Below are positions 27,172 to 38,187 of a DNA stretch of 64,000 bases, piece after piece (positions within the stretch are counted from its first letter, which is position 1; each line of letters starts with the position of its first letter). Origin of the DNA: an uncultured Kordiimonas sp. (GTDB taxonomy: Bacteria > Pseudomonadota > Alphaproteobacteria > Sphingomonadales > Kordiimonadaceae); assembly GCA_947492375.1 (NCBI GenBank), contig CANLMI010000001.1:868001-932000 (forward strand). The letters are read 5' to 3'. The translations under genes and the position numbers were made by a program. The notes beneath the pieces are model-generated. The model was given only the letters and a program-made list of their open reading frames with translations. It had not been told where the DNA came from and made no database searches.

Positions 27172-27603
27172 TTATGAATAGAGCTCTTTTGCCCGCGCCT
27201 CGAACGCATCGATCATACGCCGGGTCGCTTCATCAAAATATTTACGAATAGCGCTCTCTAAAAAACTACTTTTGAATTCCAGATCAACATCAAAATCAAC
27301 GATGCACGTACCATCTTCCTGCGGATGGAAGTTCCAGTGATTATGAAGATGCTTTAAGGGCCCTTTCAAATAATCAACATAAACCCGCGTTGGATCAATA
27401 ATAGTAACCCGGGATGTAAACCGCTCTTTAAACATTTTATAGCCGATTATAAGATCAGCATCAAAACGCCCTTCCTGAATATTATAAACGCGCGCGCCAA
27501 CACACCACGGCAAAAATTCAGGGTATGTTTTCACATCTGAAACCATATCAAATAATTGCTTTGCACTATAAGGAAGGTGTTTTTGCTGGCTATGTCTTGG
27601 CAC
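27172..27603 (-). CDS. ratA: RatA/Coq10-family START-domain protein
   Basis: A 143-residue single-domain protein of the polyketide cyclase/START fold, related to mitochondrial Coq10 and bacterial RatA. Typical motifs are YSAKQLFDMVSDVKTYPEFLPWC (residues 12-34) and the end IRKYFDEATRRMIDAFEARA. Coq10 proteins bind ubiquinone and support respiration; E. coli RatA was described as an inhibitor of ribosome subunit joining. In this PDH neighbourhood of an alphaproteobacterium the quinone-binding role is more likely. It is the last minus-strand gene of the pdh-lipA stretch and ends inside the shared terminator. Confidence 0.88.
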   Translation of the reverse strand: MPRHSQQKHLPYSAKQLFDMVSDVKTYPEFLPWCVGARVYNIQEGRFDADLIIGYKMFKERFTSRVTIIDPTRVYVDYLKGPLKHLHNHWNFHPQEDGTCIVDFDVDLEFKSSFLESAIRKYFDEATRRMIDAFEARAKELYS

Positions 27604-27669
27604 GGGTAAATCTTTTATTACTGAACAACGCTTATTACATAAGAGCGTACAGGCGATAAGGCAAGAGCC

Positions 27670-28440
27670 TTAAATGATATTAAAGATGGATAAAACCGTG
27701 AAGGCAGATGCAACCAATCCACTGACAGCCATATAGATAAAAACCGAGAGAATACTCGAAACAATCGTCATCCACCAACGCATTTCAAAAAACACATGAG
27801 CTGAAAAGATAAATAAAATATAGAAAAGGATATTTCTAAACATTTGATCGTAAGAGCCATAAACATATTGAGCCAAGACCAAAAATATCGAAAGGAAATA
27901 AGCATGGCCCATATAGAAACAAACAAAGCTTAATACTTCAGGATAATTCCGCTTAGCGCGGAAATATTGGTAGCGTAGGAAGAACGCAATCAAAGGTAAG
28001 GATATGAAAGAAATCAGGTTAAGTTTTCCCCGTAATGTTTCTCGAAGCCCTTCCATAAAAGTCAGTATTTTTTTATCCTGAGCTGTTTCGGGCGTTCCAT
28101 CAATCTGAACCGCGCTCTCCACAAAACTGTCGTGCGCCCCTGTAAGAACTGCGACTGCCAGATATACCGCAAACATAACGAAAAAATACCGAACGGGGTT
28201 AATGTAAGACGCACGGGAACCCTCAACATACTTCAGCGCTATTCTACCTGGATTTTTCGTGAGCCCGATGATTGTTTGCCATAGCTTGCTATCAAGCTCA
28301 GAGAGAGCGTTCGCAAAACCTTGCATGAAAACATTCAGTGTTAACCTGCTGCCAATATTGCGTTGCCCACATTGATGGCAATAGCCACCAGATAACGCCT
28401 CATGACAATTCAAACATTCATCTTCGATATGATCAACCAT
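27670..28440 (-). CDS. DUF3667 family zinc-ribbon membrane protein
   Basis: A 256-residue protein with an N-terminal zinc ribbon (C9, C12, C21, C24 in CLNC and CHQC) and four or five membrane segments in the C-terminal two thirds. The middle motif YVEGSRASYINPVRYFFVMF is the hallmark of DUF3667, whose function is unknown. The start codon at 28440 is preceded by a GGAAGGGGG ribosome site that is paired inside a long hairpin, so translation may be conditional. It is inserted between lipA and ratA on the same strand. Confidence 0.8.
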   Translation of the reverse strand: MVDHIEDECLNCHEALSGGYCHQCGQRNIGSRLTLNVFMQGFANALSELDSKLWQTIIGLTKNPGRIALKYVEGSRASYINPVRYFFVMFAVYLAVAVLTGAHDSFVESAVQIDGTPETAQDKKILTFMEGLRETLRGKLNLISFISLPLIAFFLRYQYFRAKRNYPEVLSFVCFYMGHAYFLSIFLVLAQYVYGSYDQMFRNILFYILFIFSAHVFFEMRWWMTIVSSILSVFIYMAVSGLVASAFTVLSIFNII

Positions 28441-28444
28441 AGAA

Positions 28445-28487
28445 AAGCCCCCTTCCCATTCCCTTAAAATGGAATAGAAGGAGGCTT
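28445..28487 (-). promoter_or_regulatory. Hairpin hiding the DUF3667 ribosome binding site, or lipA terminator
   Basis: On the minus strand AAGCCTCCTTC-TATTCC pairs with GGAAT-GGGAAGGGGGCTT, about 17 base pairs with one bulged base and two G-U pairs that exist only in the minus-strand RNA. The 3' arm contains the Shine-Dalgarno GGAAGGGGG, seven bases before the DUF3667 ATG; the 5' arm supplies the matching CCTCCTT. A short TTTTCT follows, so weak termination after lipA is an alternative. Confidence 0.65.
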
Positions 28488-28511
28488 CAGGTCAAGTGTA
28501 AGAAGTTTTAG

Positions 28512-29426
28512 CTATTTCGCTGCCGCCAATTTCTTTTCACGGTTTGCACGTAGTTTCGCAAAATCATCGCCGGCGTGATAGCTCGAACGTGTAAGCGGTG
28601 TTGCAGAAATAAGCAGAAATCCTTTCCCTTTACCCATCCGCTCATAAGCCTTAAACTCATCAGGGGTTACAAAACGTTCCAGCTTCGCATGACGCGGTGT
28701 TGGCTGAAGATATTGACCGATTGTCATAAAGTCGATATCGGCCATGCGCATATCGTCCATCACCTGACTTACTTCCATACGCTCTTCACCCAATCCAACC
28801 ATAATACCTGATTTTGTAAAAATAGACGGATTCACCTTTTTCACTGTCTCCAGAAGGCGAAGCGAGTGATAATAGCGGGCGCCAGGGCGAATTTTTGGGT
28901 AATTTCTTGGCACTGTTTCCAGATTATGATTGAAAACATCCGGCGCTGCTTCCGCAACCATTTCAATCGCACCGGGCTTGTTTCTGAAATCAGGAGTCAG
29001 AATTTCAATCGTTGTATTCGGGCTTGATTTCCTGATTTCCTGAATAACCTTCACGAATTGCATCGCACCGCCATCATCCAGATCATCACGGTCAACAGAT
29101 GTGATTACAATGTGATTAAGCCCCATAGCTGCGCATGCTTCAGCAGTATGAAGTGGCTCCAAAGGGTCAACCATCATCGGGCGGCCGGTTTTCACGTTGC
29201 AGAAGGCGCAGGCACGCGTGCATGTATCGCCGAGGATCATAACCGTTGCATGCTTTTTCGACCAACACTCACCGATATTAGGGCAAGCTGCTTCCTCGCA
29301 CACCGTATGCAGGTTTTTATCCCGCATCAATTTGCGTGTTTCCTGATATTCCTTACTGACAGGGGCCTTAACGCGGATCCAATCAGGCTTGCGCTGGAAT
29401 TGCCGTTTTTCTTCTGGCTTGTTCAT
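28512..29426 (-). CDS. lipA: Lipoyl synthase LipA
   Basis: A 304-residue radical SAM enzyme that inserts two sulfurs into octanoyl groups on lipoyl domains. Both iron-sulfur sites are complete: the auxiliary cluster cysteines C43, C48 and C54 ([12 protein letters not shown]) and the SAM cluster C69, C73 and C76 (CTRACAFC), with the C-terminal SSYHAGD motif giving the Ser ligand. Its substrates, the lipoyl domains of PdhB and PdhC, are encoded a few kilobases upstream on the same strand. lpdA lies 129 bases upstream. Confidence 0.98.
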   Translation of the reverse strand: MNKPEEKRQFQRKPDWIRVKAPVSKEYQETRKLMRDKNLHTVCEEAACPNIGECWSKKHATVMILGDTCTRACAFCNVKTGRPMMVDPLEPLHTAEACAAMGLNHIVITSVDRDDLDDGGAMQFVKVIQEIRKSSPNTTIEILTPDFRNKPGAIEMVAEAAPDVFNHNLETVPRNYPKIRPGARYYHSLRLLETVKKVNPSIFTKSGIMVGLGEERMEVSQVMDDMRMADIDFMTIGQYLQPTPRHAKLERFVTPDEFKAYERMGKGKGFLLISATPLTRSSYHAGDDFAKLRANREKKLAAAK

Positions 29427-29555
29427 GCTTTCTCCGATCTTCGGTATACACCGTTATCTGCCCTCCCCTTTAATGGCAGACGACGCCAGCGTCAATCATT
29501 CCCCGTTCGATTAGCGTTACAATATTATCCAAAATTTAATTTAGTCGTAAAAATA

Positions 29556-30950
29556 TCAAAAATGGATAGCCCTTCCATAGGCATCCAGCACACTTTCATG
29601 CATCATTTCTGATAAAGTTGGATGCGGGAACACCGTGTGCATCAATTCCGCTTCGGTCGTCTCTAATGTACGCCCAACAACATAGCCCTGTATCATTTCA
29701 GTCACTTCAGCACCGATCATATGAGCGCCCAAAAGCTCACCTGTTTTTTCATCAAACACAGTTTTTACAAAACCTTCGGTTTCACCAAGCGCGATGGCTT
29801 TACCGTTACCAACAAAAGGAAACTTACCAACTTTAACCTTATGACCAGCTTCAACCGCTTTTGCTTCCGTCATACCAACAGAGGCAACCTGAGGCCTGCA
29901 ATAGGTACAACCCGGAATATTTGATTTATCCATTGGATGAAGGTCTGGAAGGCCTGCAATTTTTTCAACCGCAATAATGCCTTCGTGCGATGCCTTGTGC
30001 GCGAGCCAAGGAGCACCCGCAACATCACCGATTGCCCAAACGCCTTCAACACCCGTGAAGCCCCATTCATTGGTTACAATATGACCTCGCTCAACAGGCA
30101 CCTTGATATTTTCAAGCCCGAGGTTTTCAACGTTACCGGTAATACCAATCGCAAGGATCACTTTTTCAACAGTTATTTCCTGTTTTTTGCCATTTTGCTC
30201 AACAACGCAAGTAACACTATTTTTGCCCTTCTTCAGTTCAGTAACCGAAGCAGACTTCATTATTTTCATGCCTTGCTTTTTGAAGGATGTTTCTGCAAAT
30301 GCAGACACTTCAGCGTCTTCAACAGGAAGAACTCTATCCATCATCTCAACAACTGTTACATCAGTGCCAAACTCGTTATAAAAACTTGCAAACTCAATTC
30401 CGATAGCCCCAGAACCAATTACAAGCATACTTTTGGGTAATGCCTTCGGTGTCATAGCATGTTTGTATGTCCACACCAGATCGCCGTCCGCCTGAAGGTG
30501 CGGTAATTCCCGCGCCCGAGCCCCTGTTGCAACGATGATATTTTTCGCTGTGATTTCGCTCGTTTTTCCATTTTTGCTGACAGCCAATTTATTACGTGCA
30601 ACAAATTTGGCTTCGCCGTCCACATGGGTAACTTTATTTTTCTTCAAAAGATGGGCAATACCAGACGATAGTTGCCCGGCAACACCCCGGCTCCGCTTAA
30701 CAATAGCATCAACATCGAAACCGACATTATCGATCTTTAAGCCAAAATCCTTGGCATTTTTCGCAAGATGGAAAACTTCGGCAGAACGCAACAGTGCTTT
30801 CGTTGGAATACATCCCCAATTGAGGCAAATGCCGCCCAGATGTTCGCGTTCCACACACGCAACCTTCATACCAAGCTGTGCACCACGAATTGCGGCAACA
30901 TAGCCACCCGGGCCACCACCAATTACAACAAGATCAAAATTATCAGCCAT
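29556..30950 (-). CDS. lpdA: Dihydrolipoyl dehydrogenase (E3)
   Basis: A 464-residue FAD/NAD disulfide oxidoreductase that reoxidises dihydrolipoamide in the pyruvate dehydrogenase complex. It has the FAD motif VVIGGGPGGYVAAI (8-21), the redox disulfide in GGICLNWGCIPTKALL (C42/C47), the NAD motif VIGSGAIGIEFAS and the C-terminal His-Glu pair in HTVFPHPTLSEMMHE. It is the E3 gene of the pdh cluster and lies 36 bases after the cupin gene. Confidence 0.97.
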   Translation of the reverse strand: MADNFDLVVIGGGPGGYVAAIRGAQLGMKVACVEREHLGGICLNWGCIPTKALLRSAEVFHLAKNAKDFGLKIDNVGFDVDAIVKRSRGVAGQLSSGIAHLLKKNKVTHVDGEAKFVARNKLAVSKNGKTSEITAKNIIVATGARARELPHLQADGDLVWTYKHAMTPKALPKSMLVIGSGAIGIEFASFYNEFGTDVTVVEMMDRVLPVEDAEVSAFAETSFKKQGMKIMKSASVTELKKGKNSVTCVVEQNGKKQEITVEKVILAIGITGNVENLGLENIKVPVERGHIVTNEWGFTGVEGVWAIGDVAGAPWLAHKASHEGIIAVEKIAGLPDLHPMDKSNIPGCTYCRPQVASVGMTEAKAVEAGHKVKVGKFPFVGNGKAIALGETEGFVKTVFDEKTGELLGAHMIGAEVTEMIQGYVVGRTLETTEAELMHTVFPHPTLSEMMHESVLDAYGRAIHF

Positions 30951-30986
30951 CGTTAAATCCTATTTTATATCCGGTATATTATTTTG

Positions 30987-31346
30987 CTAAATTCTAGCGT
31001 GATTTTCTTTGCGAAGTTCGCTTTCAATCCCGCCAGTGTGGTCTGTACCGGCATCTTCAAATATCATGACACTTGCCCCCTCGCTTGTGTGGGGGCGATG
31101 CTCAACACCTTTCGGCACAACGATCATTTCACCGGGATTTAACGTCACTTGTCTGTCACGGAATTCAAGATTAAGAACCCCTTCAATCACCAAAAACATT
31201 TCATCTGTATCATCATGCTTGTGCCAGATAAAATCGCCGTCCAGCTTTGCCAGATACACCATATGATTATCGACATTTGCGATAATTTTTGGTGTCCATG
31301 TTTCAGTGAAAAGGTTGAGCTTTTCCTTGATATTAATCACATCCAT
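30987..31346 (-). CDS. Small cupin-domain protein in the pdh cluster
   Basis: A 119-residue single cupin. The metal-binding pattern is present: HKHDDTDEMFLVIEG (two His and a Glu, residues 42-56) and GVEHRPH in the second motif. Small cupins of this form bind a metal and may act as isomerases, dioxygenases or sensors; none can be chosen here. It is packed between pdhC (11 bases) and lpdA (36 bases) on the same strand, so it is coexpressed with the PDH genes, which is not the standard content of this operon. Confidence 0.85.
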   Translation of the reverse strand: MDVINIKEKLNLFTETWTPKIIANVDNHMVYLAKLDGDFIWHKHDDTDEMFLVIEGVLNLEFRDRQVTLNPGEMIVVPKGVEHRPHTSEGASVMIFEDAGTDHTGGIESELRKENHARI

Positions 31347-31357
31347 CGGCTGACCCT

Positions 31358-32683
31358 TTATAGCAACATCATTAATGGATCTTCGATATATCCTTTAAAC
31401 GCGGCGAGGAACTCTGCGCCTACTGCGCCATCGATTGCTCGGTGGTCGCATGATAATGTACAACTCATTACTGTTGCAACAGCAAGGGCACCGTCTTTCA
31501 CTACGGCACGTTGTTCGCCCGCACCAACAGCCAAAATCGCGCCCTGTGGCGGGTTGATAACCGCAGAAAACTCTTTGATTCCAAACATCCCAAGGTTAGA
31601 GATAGAGAAAGTACCACCCGCATAATCCTCAGGCATCAGCTTACCATCTTTTGCCTTACCTGCGAGCTCTTTCACATCCTTTGAAATTTCAGAAAGGCCT
31701 TTACTGTCAGCCCCTCTGACAACCGGGGTAACAAGACCACCCTCGACCGCAACTGCAACAGAAACATCAGCACGCTCGTACCAATACATTTTATCACCAG
31801 CGAACTGAACGTTAGCAGCAGGCACTTTCTTGAGCGCAAGCGCCGAAGCGCGAATAATGAAATCATTCACTGATAATTTCACACCGCTATCAGCAAGCTT
31901 AGTGTTCAACTCTTTACGCTGCGCCAGCAGGCTATCAAGTTCACATTCAACCGTTAGGTAGAAATGTGGCACAGTTGTTTTTGATTCCGTAAGACGCCGC
32001 GCAATAGTTTTGCGCATGCCTGATAGTTTCTCTTCGCGGAACGGGATATCGTCATGCGGGCCGTACTCTGAAGAAACAGGTGCTTTGGCAGGTGTAGATG
32101 TTGCTGCGGCAGTATGAGCGGGCGCAGCAGAAGGTGCCGCAGTTGCTGTTCCGCCTGCAGCTATCGCCGCTTCAACGTCACGTTTTACAATTCTGCCGTT
32201 AGGGCCAGTGCCTGCGATTGCGGCAATATCCAACCCTTCTTGCGAGGCAATACGCTTCGCGAGTGGTGAAGCCTTAATGCGGTTTCCATCACCTTGAGTA
32301 ACTGAAACAGTAGGCGCTGCTGCCTGCGGTGCAGCGGCTTGTGTAGGCGGCGTAGCAGTTTCAACATTAGGTGTTGGCGCTATAGCAGGTGCTGCACTCG
32401 CTGAGGAAGAACTACCTGCCGCAACATCAGCAACGTCTTCACCCTCTTCCGCCAATACTGCAATGATTTCACCAACTTTCACATCTTCGCTGCCTTCATC
32501 GATGAAGATTTTGGCAACAGTACCTTCATCAATGGCTTCAACTTCCATTGTAGCTTTATCGGTTTCAATCTCAGCGATCACATCGCCGCTTTCCACACTA
32601 TCACCCTCTTTTACGAGCCATTTTGCAAGCGTTCCCGCTTCCATCGTTGGCGATAATGCCGGCATAAAAATTTCTACAGCCAT
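31358..32683 (-). CDS. pdhC: Pyruvate dehydrogenase E2, dihydrolipoamide acetyltransferase
   Basis: A 441-residue E2 core of the PDH complex. It has an N-terminal lipoyl domain with lipoyl-Lys43 (ETDKATM), an Ala/Pro-rich linker, a peripheral subunit-binding domain at about 136-172 ([16 protein letters not shown]...[12 protein letters not shown]) and an acyltransferase domain ending in the catalytic DHRAIDGA motif near residue 415. Its lipoyl domain is very close to that of PdhB. Two unknown membrane genes separate it from pdhB. Confidence 0.97.
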   Translation of the reverse strand: MAVEIFMPALSPTMEAGTLAKWLVKEGDSVESGDVIAEIETDKATMEVEAIDEGTVAKIFIDEGSEDVKVGEIIAVLAEEGEDVADVAAGSSSSASAAPAIAPTPNVETATPPTQAAAPQAAAPTVSVTQGDGNRIKASPLAKRIASQEGLDIAAIAGTGPNGRIVKRDVEAAIAAGGTATAAPSAAPAHTAAATSTPAKAPVSSEYGPHDDIPFREEKLSGMRKTIARRLTESKTTVPHFYLTVECELDSLLAQRKELNTKLADSGVKLSVNDFIIRASALALKKVPAANVQFAGDKMYWYERADVSVAVAVEGGLVTPVVRGADSKGLSEISKDVKELAGKAKDGKLMPEDYAGGTFSISNLGMFGIKEFSAVINPPQGAILAVGAGEQRAVVKDGALAVATVMSCTLSCDHRAIDGAVGAEFLAAFKGYIEDPLMMLL

Positions 32684-32726
32684 ACCCTCAGTCCTTTATT
32701 CTTAACTCAACTGGGTGAACAATTAT

Positions 32727-33209
32727 TCAATAAAATGCGCTATTTGAGTAGCCATCACTTTTGCTATTTTTATCGCTATAGCGACTATGAAATTCAAATA
32801 AACACATTAGAGAAAAAACAACAAAAAAAAGCGACCCGCCGATCAAACTAACAAGAGGCAAGCCTACAATAACAAAGAACAAGCGAAACTTATGACTTGC
32901 CCTTAATCTATTAACGAATGTGAACGTAGGTAGTTTTCCTTTGAAAAATTTCAAAGGCAATATGCCTAGAATGCAAACGATACCCAAACCACCTACATAT
33001 AGGGAAATCACATACAGTAACAGCATGATGATGACCGATAATAGACTCATTGTGTCGCCATCATTGATCAAGGTGAAGACACTTAGTCCAGGCGAAAAAC
33101 TACCTAAAAACAATAACCCTGCCAAAGCCATAACTACAAACACCATTGTGGGCAGAACTGGCGCGAATAAAAGTGCCTTCAAATTCGAATGAGCTGGACT
33201 ATAGATCAT
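32727..33209 (-). CDS. Unknown small membrane protein inserted between pdhB and pdhC (second of pair)
   Basis: A 160-residue protein with about four hydrophobic segments (roughly 15-40, 57-88 and 110-138) and a polar tail ending KSDGYSNSAFY. I recognise no family. It overlaps the preceding gene by four bases (ATGA), which supports coupled translation of both. Base use appears more AT-rich than the pdh genes on either side. Both genes interrupt the otherwise standard pdhA-pdhB-pdhC order and must be read through for pdhC expression unless pdhC has its own promoter. Confidence 0.65.
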   Translation of the reverse strand: MIYSPAHSNLKALLFAPVLPTMVFVVMALAGLLFLGSFSPGLSVFTLINDGDTMSLLSVIIMLLLYVISLYVGGLGIVCILGILPLKFFKGKLPTFTFVNRLRASHKFRLFFVIVGLPLVSLIGGSLFFVVFSLMCLFEFHSRYSDKNSKSDGYSNSAFY

Positions 33210-33667
33210 AGAGCACCTTTGCCGTAGGCAATTTTACGAGCTTTCTCTAACGCCCAGTCTGCTGGTCCGTCGACAGCCTCTTGTTCATGCAACGCAACAT
33301 AACGATATAATGCCAACCCAAGGCCAAGCGGGAAAATAGTTGTCGGTAGCATTAACAATACAGCAATAATTTTAAGATTATAGGCTTTGTCCAAGATATC
33401 GTCTTCACTCATAAACCACTGAATTGGCATCAAATAAAAAGATAAGAAAAAATAGTTAGTAATAAACACGAATAAAAACACTGGGATAATATAAAGAAAA
33501 TACATCCCAGTCAGTTCAAAAGGCACCTCAGTCGCGAAATTAGTGTAAACAATAAACAATGACGGGTATAGCAGACACACCAACACACTCTCCCATCGTG
33601 CCGCCCAAACGCCGGCACGATAAGTTTTGCTGTTAAAACCAAAGCGCTGTCTATATTTCTTACCCAT
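33206..33667 (-). CDS. Unknown small membrane protein inserted between pdhB and pdhC (first of pair)
   Basis: A 153-residue protein with a basic N-terminus (MGKKYRQRFGF) and about four membrane segments (near 27-45, 52-75, 77-90 and 100-125), ending in an acidic-then-basic cytoplasmic-looking tail. I recognise no family. It starts 13 bases after the pdhB stop codon and overlaps the next membrane gene by four bases. It and its partner have similar size and topology and could be distant relatives or subunits of one complex; this is inference. Confidence 0.65.
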   Translation of the reverse strand: MGKKYRQRFGFNSKTYRAGVWAARWESVLVCLLYPSLFIVYTNFATEVPFELTGMYFLYIIPVFLFVFITNYFFLSFYLMPIQWFMSEDDILDKAYNLKIIAVLLMLPTTIFPLGLGLALYRYVALHEQEAVDGPADWALEKARKIAYGKGAL

Positions 33668-33680
33668 TAACTCTTTTAAC

Positions 33681-35060
33681 TTACTCGCTATAACAAACGG
33701 CTTTTGCCGCTTCGATAATGTTTTCAGCTTTCACAATGGCTGCCTTTTCAAGGTTTGCAGCATACGGAAGCGGTACATCAACGCTGTTCACACGCGTTAC
33801 TGGTGCATCCAGCCAATCAAATGCCTGTTCCATCAACTGAGCCGACACATCACTCGCAACCGAGCACTGCGGCCAACCCTCTTCTGCGATAACACAGCGA
33901 TTTGTTTTCTTAACACTCTCGATAACTGTATCGATATCAAGCGGGCGAATAGTGCGAAGGTCGATCACTTCAGCACTGATGCCTTGTGCTGCTAATTCGT
34001 CAGCAGCCTTAAGGGCTTCGCCTACTGTAATCGAGTATGAAATGATCGTAACATCACTGCCTTCACGGAAAATACGTGCCTTACCAATCGGCAGCATATA
34101 ATCATCCAATTCCGGCATATCGAAACTTTCACCGTACATCAGTTCATTCTCTAAGAACACAACAGGGTTCGGATCACGAATAGCCGCTTTCAATAGGCCC
34201 TTGCAATCAGCTGCATCATACGGTGCAATAACTTTTAGGCCTGGTACATTTGCGTACCATGACGCATAATTCTGGCTGTGCTGCGCGCCCACGCGCGATG
34301 CCGCACCATTCGGGCCGCGGAATACAATCGGGCACTCCACAAGACCACCAGACATATACCGGGTTTTCGCCGCAGAGTTGATAATATGGTCAATCGCCTG
34401 CATGGCGAAATTGAAGGTCATGAATTCAATAACAGGTTTCAGTCCAGTGAAGGCCGCCCCTGCGCCAAGCCCGGCAAAGCCATGCTCGGTGATTGGTGTG
34501 TCGATAACACGGTCTGAACCAAACTCGTCCAGCAATCCCTGCGTTACCTTGTAGGCGCCTTGGTATTCTGCAACCTCTTCACCCATGACAAACACATCAC
34601 CGTCACGGCGCATTTCTTCTGCCATTGCATCGCGCAGTGCCTCACGGACAGTAACAGAAATCATATTAGTACCACTTGGGATTTCCGGGTCAACTAAGTT
34701 TACAGATGAAATCGGCGCTGGTGTAGCTGTCGGAGTTTCAAACACTTCTGCTGCTGGTGCCGGCGTTGATGCTGGTGCAGCAGAAACAGTGGGCGCTGAA
34801 ACACTAAATGCATCTTCGCCGTCTTCGGCAACAATAGCGATTAGTTCACCAACCTTTACATTTTCGCTGCCTTCTTCGATCAGAATTTTTGCGACTGTAC
34901 CTTCGTCAACTGCTTCAACTTCCATCGTTGCCTTATCGGTTTCGATCTCGGCAATCACATCACCGCTTTCGATCTTATCGCCAACTTTTACAAGCCATTT
35001 TGCAAGGGTGCCTTCTTCCATTGTTGGTGAAAGTGCTGGCATGGTAATTTCAATAGCCAT
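33681..35060 (-). CDS. pdhB: Pyruvate dehydrogenase E1 beta subunit with lipoyl domain
   Basis: A 459-residue protein. Residues 1-80 are a lipoyl domain with Lys43 in ETDKATM. After a Pro/Ala linker, residues about 135-459 form E1-beta, with [32 protein letters not shown] and [17 protein letters not shown]. An N-terminal lipoyl domain on E1-beta is an alphaproteobacterial trait. It pairs with PdhA to decarboxylate pyruvate. pdhA ends 14 bases upstream. Confidence 0.97.
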   Translation of the reverse strand: MAIEITMPALSPTMEEGTLAKWLVKVGDKIESGDVIAEIETDKATMEVEAVDEGTVAKILIEEGSENVKVGELIAIVAEDGEDAFSVSAPTVSAAPASTPAPAAEVFETPTATPAPISSVNLVDPEIPSGTNMISVTVREALRDAMAEEMRRDGDVFVMGEEVAEYQGAYKVTQGLLDEFGSDRVIDTPITEHGFAGLGAGAAFTGLKPVIEFMTFNFAMQAIDHIINSAAKTRYMSGGLVECPIVFRGPNGAASRVGAQHSQNYASWYANVPGLKVIAPYDAADCKGLLKAAIRDPNPVVFLENELMYGESFDMPELDDYMLPIGKARIFREGSDVTIISYSITVGEALKAADELAAQGISAEVIDLRTIRPLDIDTVIESVKKTNRCVIAEEGWPQCSVASDVSAQLMEQAFDWLDAPVTRVNSVDVPLPYAANLEKAAIVKAENIIEAAKAVCYSE

Positions 35061-35074
35061 ATCAAATATTTCCC

Positions 35075-36103
35075 TTACGCAAGTACATCAGTATAAAGTT
35101 CAGACAAATCAGGTTCCGGGCATTCCTGTGCAAATGTCACAGCCTCGGCAACGCTTGCCTTAATCTCTTTATCGATTTCTTTAAGACCAGCTTCATCCAT
35201 GATTTTTGCATCCAGAATAGCGTCTTTCACTTGCTCGATACAATCACGTTCAGAGCGCATTTTCTGCACTTCTTCTTTGGCGCGGTATTTTGCAGGATCA
35301 GACATGGAGTGGCCCCGGTATCGGTATGTTTTCATTTCCAAGATAATCGGGCCTTTACCTGCACGGCAATGTGCAACCGCTTCGTCCATTGCTGCACGAA
35401 CCGCTAAAACATTCATACCGTCAACCTGTTTGCCCGGGATGCGGAAACTTTCCCCGCGCTTAAACAGCTCTACTTCTGAGCTTGCCCGGCTAACACTTGT
35501 TCCCATCGCATACTGATTATTCTCAATGATGAATATAGCAGGAAGGTTCCAAATCTGTGCCATATTAAAACTCTCGTACACTTGCCCTTGATTGGCAGCG
35601 CCGTCACCAAAATATGAAACTGAAACCCTGTCGCTTTTGCGATATTTGGCAGCAAACGCAAGACCAGTTCCAAGAGATACTTGGGCACCAACAATACCGT
35701 GCCCACCGTAAAATCCTTTTTCTGGGTCAAACATATGCATCGACCCGCCTTTACCTTTAGACACACCACCAGAGCGACCAGTTAATTCCGCCATTACAGC
35801 CTTAGGATCAGACCCGGTTGCCAACATGTGACCGTGCTCACGGTACCCGGTAATGATGCTATCGCCTTCACCAAGTGCCGTTTGAATGCCGATTACAACG
35901 GCTTCCTGCCCAATATATAAATGACAGAAACCACCAATCAGGCCCATACCATAAAGTTGGCCGGCTTTTTCTTCAAATCGACGTACCAGAAGCATTTCGC
36001 GGTAAAAATTAACCAACTCATCATTTGTCGCTTTATAAATGGCTGGTTTTACTGATCGACGACGTGGTGTCGTCTTCTTTGTAGACGCTTTTTTTGCAGT
36101 CAT
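35075..36103 (-). CDS. pdhA: Pyruvate dehydrogenase E1 alpha subunit
   Basis: A 342-residue thiamine-diphosphate enzyme subunit. The cofactor motif GDGAANQG (166-173) to NNQYAMGT (195-202) is intact, and the loop [15 protein letters not shown] is conserved. I chose the ATG at 36103 because AGGAAGG lies seven bases before it; a longer frame reaches upstream but has no ribosome site. The basic Lys/Thr-rich leader ([10 protein letters not shown]) is usual in this group. It is the first gene of the PDH operon, with a 130-base upstream region below ftsB. Confidence 0.96.
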   Translation of the reverse strand: MTAKKASTKKTTPRRRSVKPAIYKATNDELVNFYREMLLVRRFEEKAGQLYGMGLIGGFCHLYIGQEAVVIGIQTALGEGDSIITGYREHGHMLATGSDPKAVMAELTGRSGGVSKGKGGSMHMFDPEKGFYGGHGIVGAQVSLGTGLAFAAKYRKSDRVSVSYFGDGAANQGQVYESFNMAQIWNLPAIFIIENNQYAMGTSVSRASSEVELFKRGESFRIPGKQVDGMNVLAVRAAMDEAVAHCRAGKGPIILEMKTYRYRGHSMSDPAKYRAKEEVQKMRSERDCIEQVKDAILDAKIMDEAGLKEIDKEIKASVAEAVTFAQECPEPDLSELYTDVLA

Positions 36104-36234
36104 AACGGCCTTCCTAAAAAGGTCGCGGGCAGAAAGCCCGAGATCATTATATGAAACAATTTGTGGCACATGAATAGCCGCCAACAAATTATTTTGCAAG
36201 CATAGACAAGTAACTGTTTCGTAATCAGAAAAAT

Positions 36235-36259
36235 TAATTAACCATTTTTTGGTTAATTA
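36235..36259 (-). terminator. AT-rich hairpin between ftsB and pdhA
   Basis: TAATTAACCA (36235-36244) pairs perfectly with TGGTTAATTA (36250-36259), a 10-bp stem and 5-base loop starting just after the ftsB stop codon on the minus strand and followed there by ATTTTTC. It fits a weak terminator that separates ftsB from pdhA. Confidence 0.6.
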
Positions 36260-36267
36260 TAAAAAAA

Positions 36268-36579
36268 TTACTCAATAAAAAGAACGACTTCATCTTTATG
36301 AATAAAACCTAGTTTTTTTCGAACTTGTTCTTCGAGCATATCTGGATCGATATTTTGGGCGCTTAACTGTGCAATTCGAACTTCCAGAATTTGGCGTTCT
36401 GAGGCAACCCGCTTTGCTTCAAGTTCCAGGGTTGTTTGCTGCTTCGTCAATGACTTAAGAGCAGAAAGCGAATTTTCACCCTGAAAAGCATGGAAAGCAA
36501 AATAAAAAGCAATAAAAAGCCACACCCCAGTCATTAGGGAGCCTTTCATTCTTGCTGATATTTCAGTGATCTTTCTCAT
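36268..36579 (-). CDS. ftsB: Septum formation initiator FtsB/DivIC
   Basis: A 103-residue bitopic division protein. It has a short cytoplasmic start, a membrane helix (about 15-30, GVWLFIAFYFAFHAF), a coiled coil (about 35-75, with regular Leu spacing from SALKSLTKQ to RIAQL) and a C-terminal tail with the family motif EEQVRKKLGFIHKDEVVLF. It bridges FtsL and FtsQ in the divisome. The ATG at 36579 gives the normal length; upstream in-frame codons run into the eno terminator. Its place between eno and pdhA is standard. Confidence 0.88.
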   Translation of the reverse strand: MRKITEISARMKGSLMTGVWLFIAFYFAFHAFQGENSLSALKSLTKQQTTLELEAKRVASERQILEVRIAQLSAQNIDPDMLEEQVRKKLGFIHKDEVVLFIE

Positions 36580-36637
36580 GAAAAGAATCATCTCACAAGC
36601 GAATCGCCACTGCAAGAACTTTTTTAAGAAAAAGTCG

Positions 36638-36672
36638 AAAAAACCCTCAAGAATCAAATTCTTAAGGGTTTT
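36638..36672 (-). terminator. Rho-independent terminator after eno
   Basis: On the minus strand AAAACCCTTAAGAAT pairs with ATTCTTGAGGGTTTT around a 3-base loop, followed by more T. The stem is about 15 bp with one G-U pair. It lies 52 bases after the eno stop and separates eno from ftsB. Confidence 0.88.
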
Positions 36673-36724
36673 AAGTATTAACGAAACATTAAGCCAAAAT
36701 AAGATGCTTTATTTCAAAATAGAT

Positions 36725-38005
<1,281 letters not shown>

Positions 38006-38187
38006 CTATCTTTTTTCTATATTAGTAGCCCATTGTGTGACGGCGTTTACCATACGAATTGCTGGTTTTTCTACAGCTATGCACACTGCTTCGCAAGCCC
38101 TATTAACATGCATTCACCAAGAAATACTGTTCTTTCTGGATTAATCTATACACAACGCTAAACTACCCCTCTGATCGGGAGGAAAAA

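Noticed and set aside
36104-36199. N-terminal extension of PdhA
   Set aside because: No ribosome site before the upstream codon, and the ATG at 36103 has AGGAAGG at good spacing and gives the family length.
36580-36657. Longer FtsB start
   Set aside because: It would extend into the eno terminator hairpin and add residues not typical of the short cytoplasmic end of FtsB.
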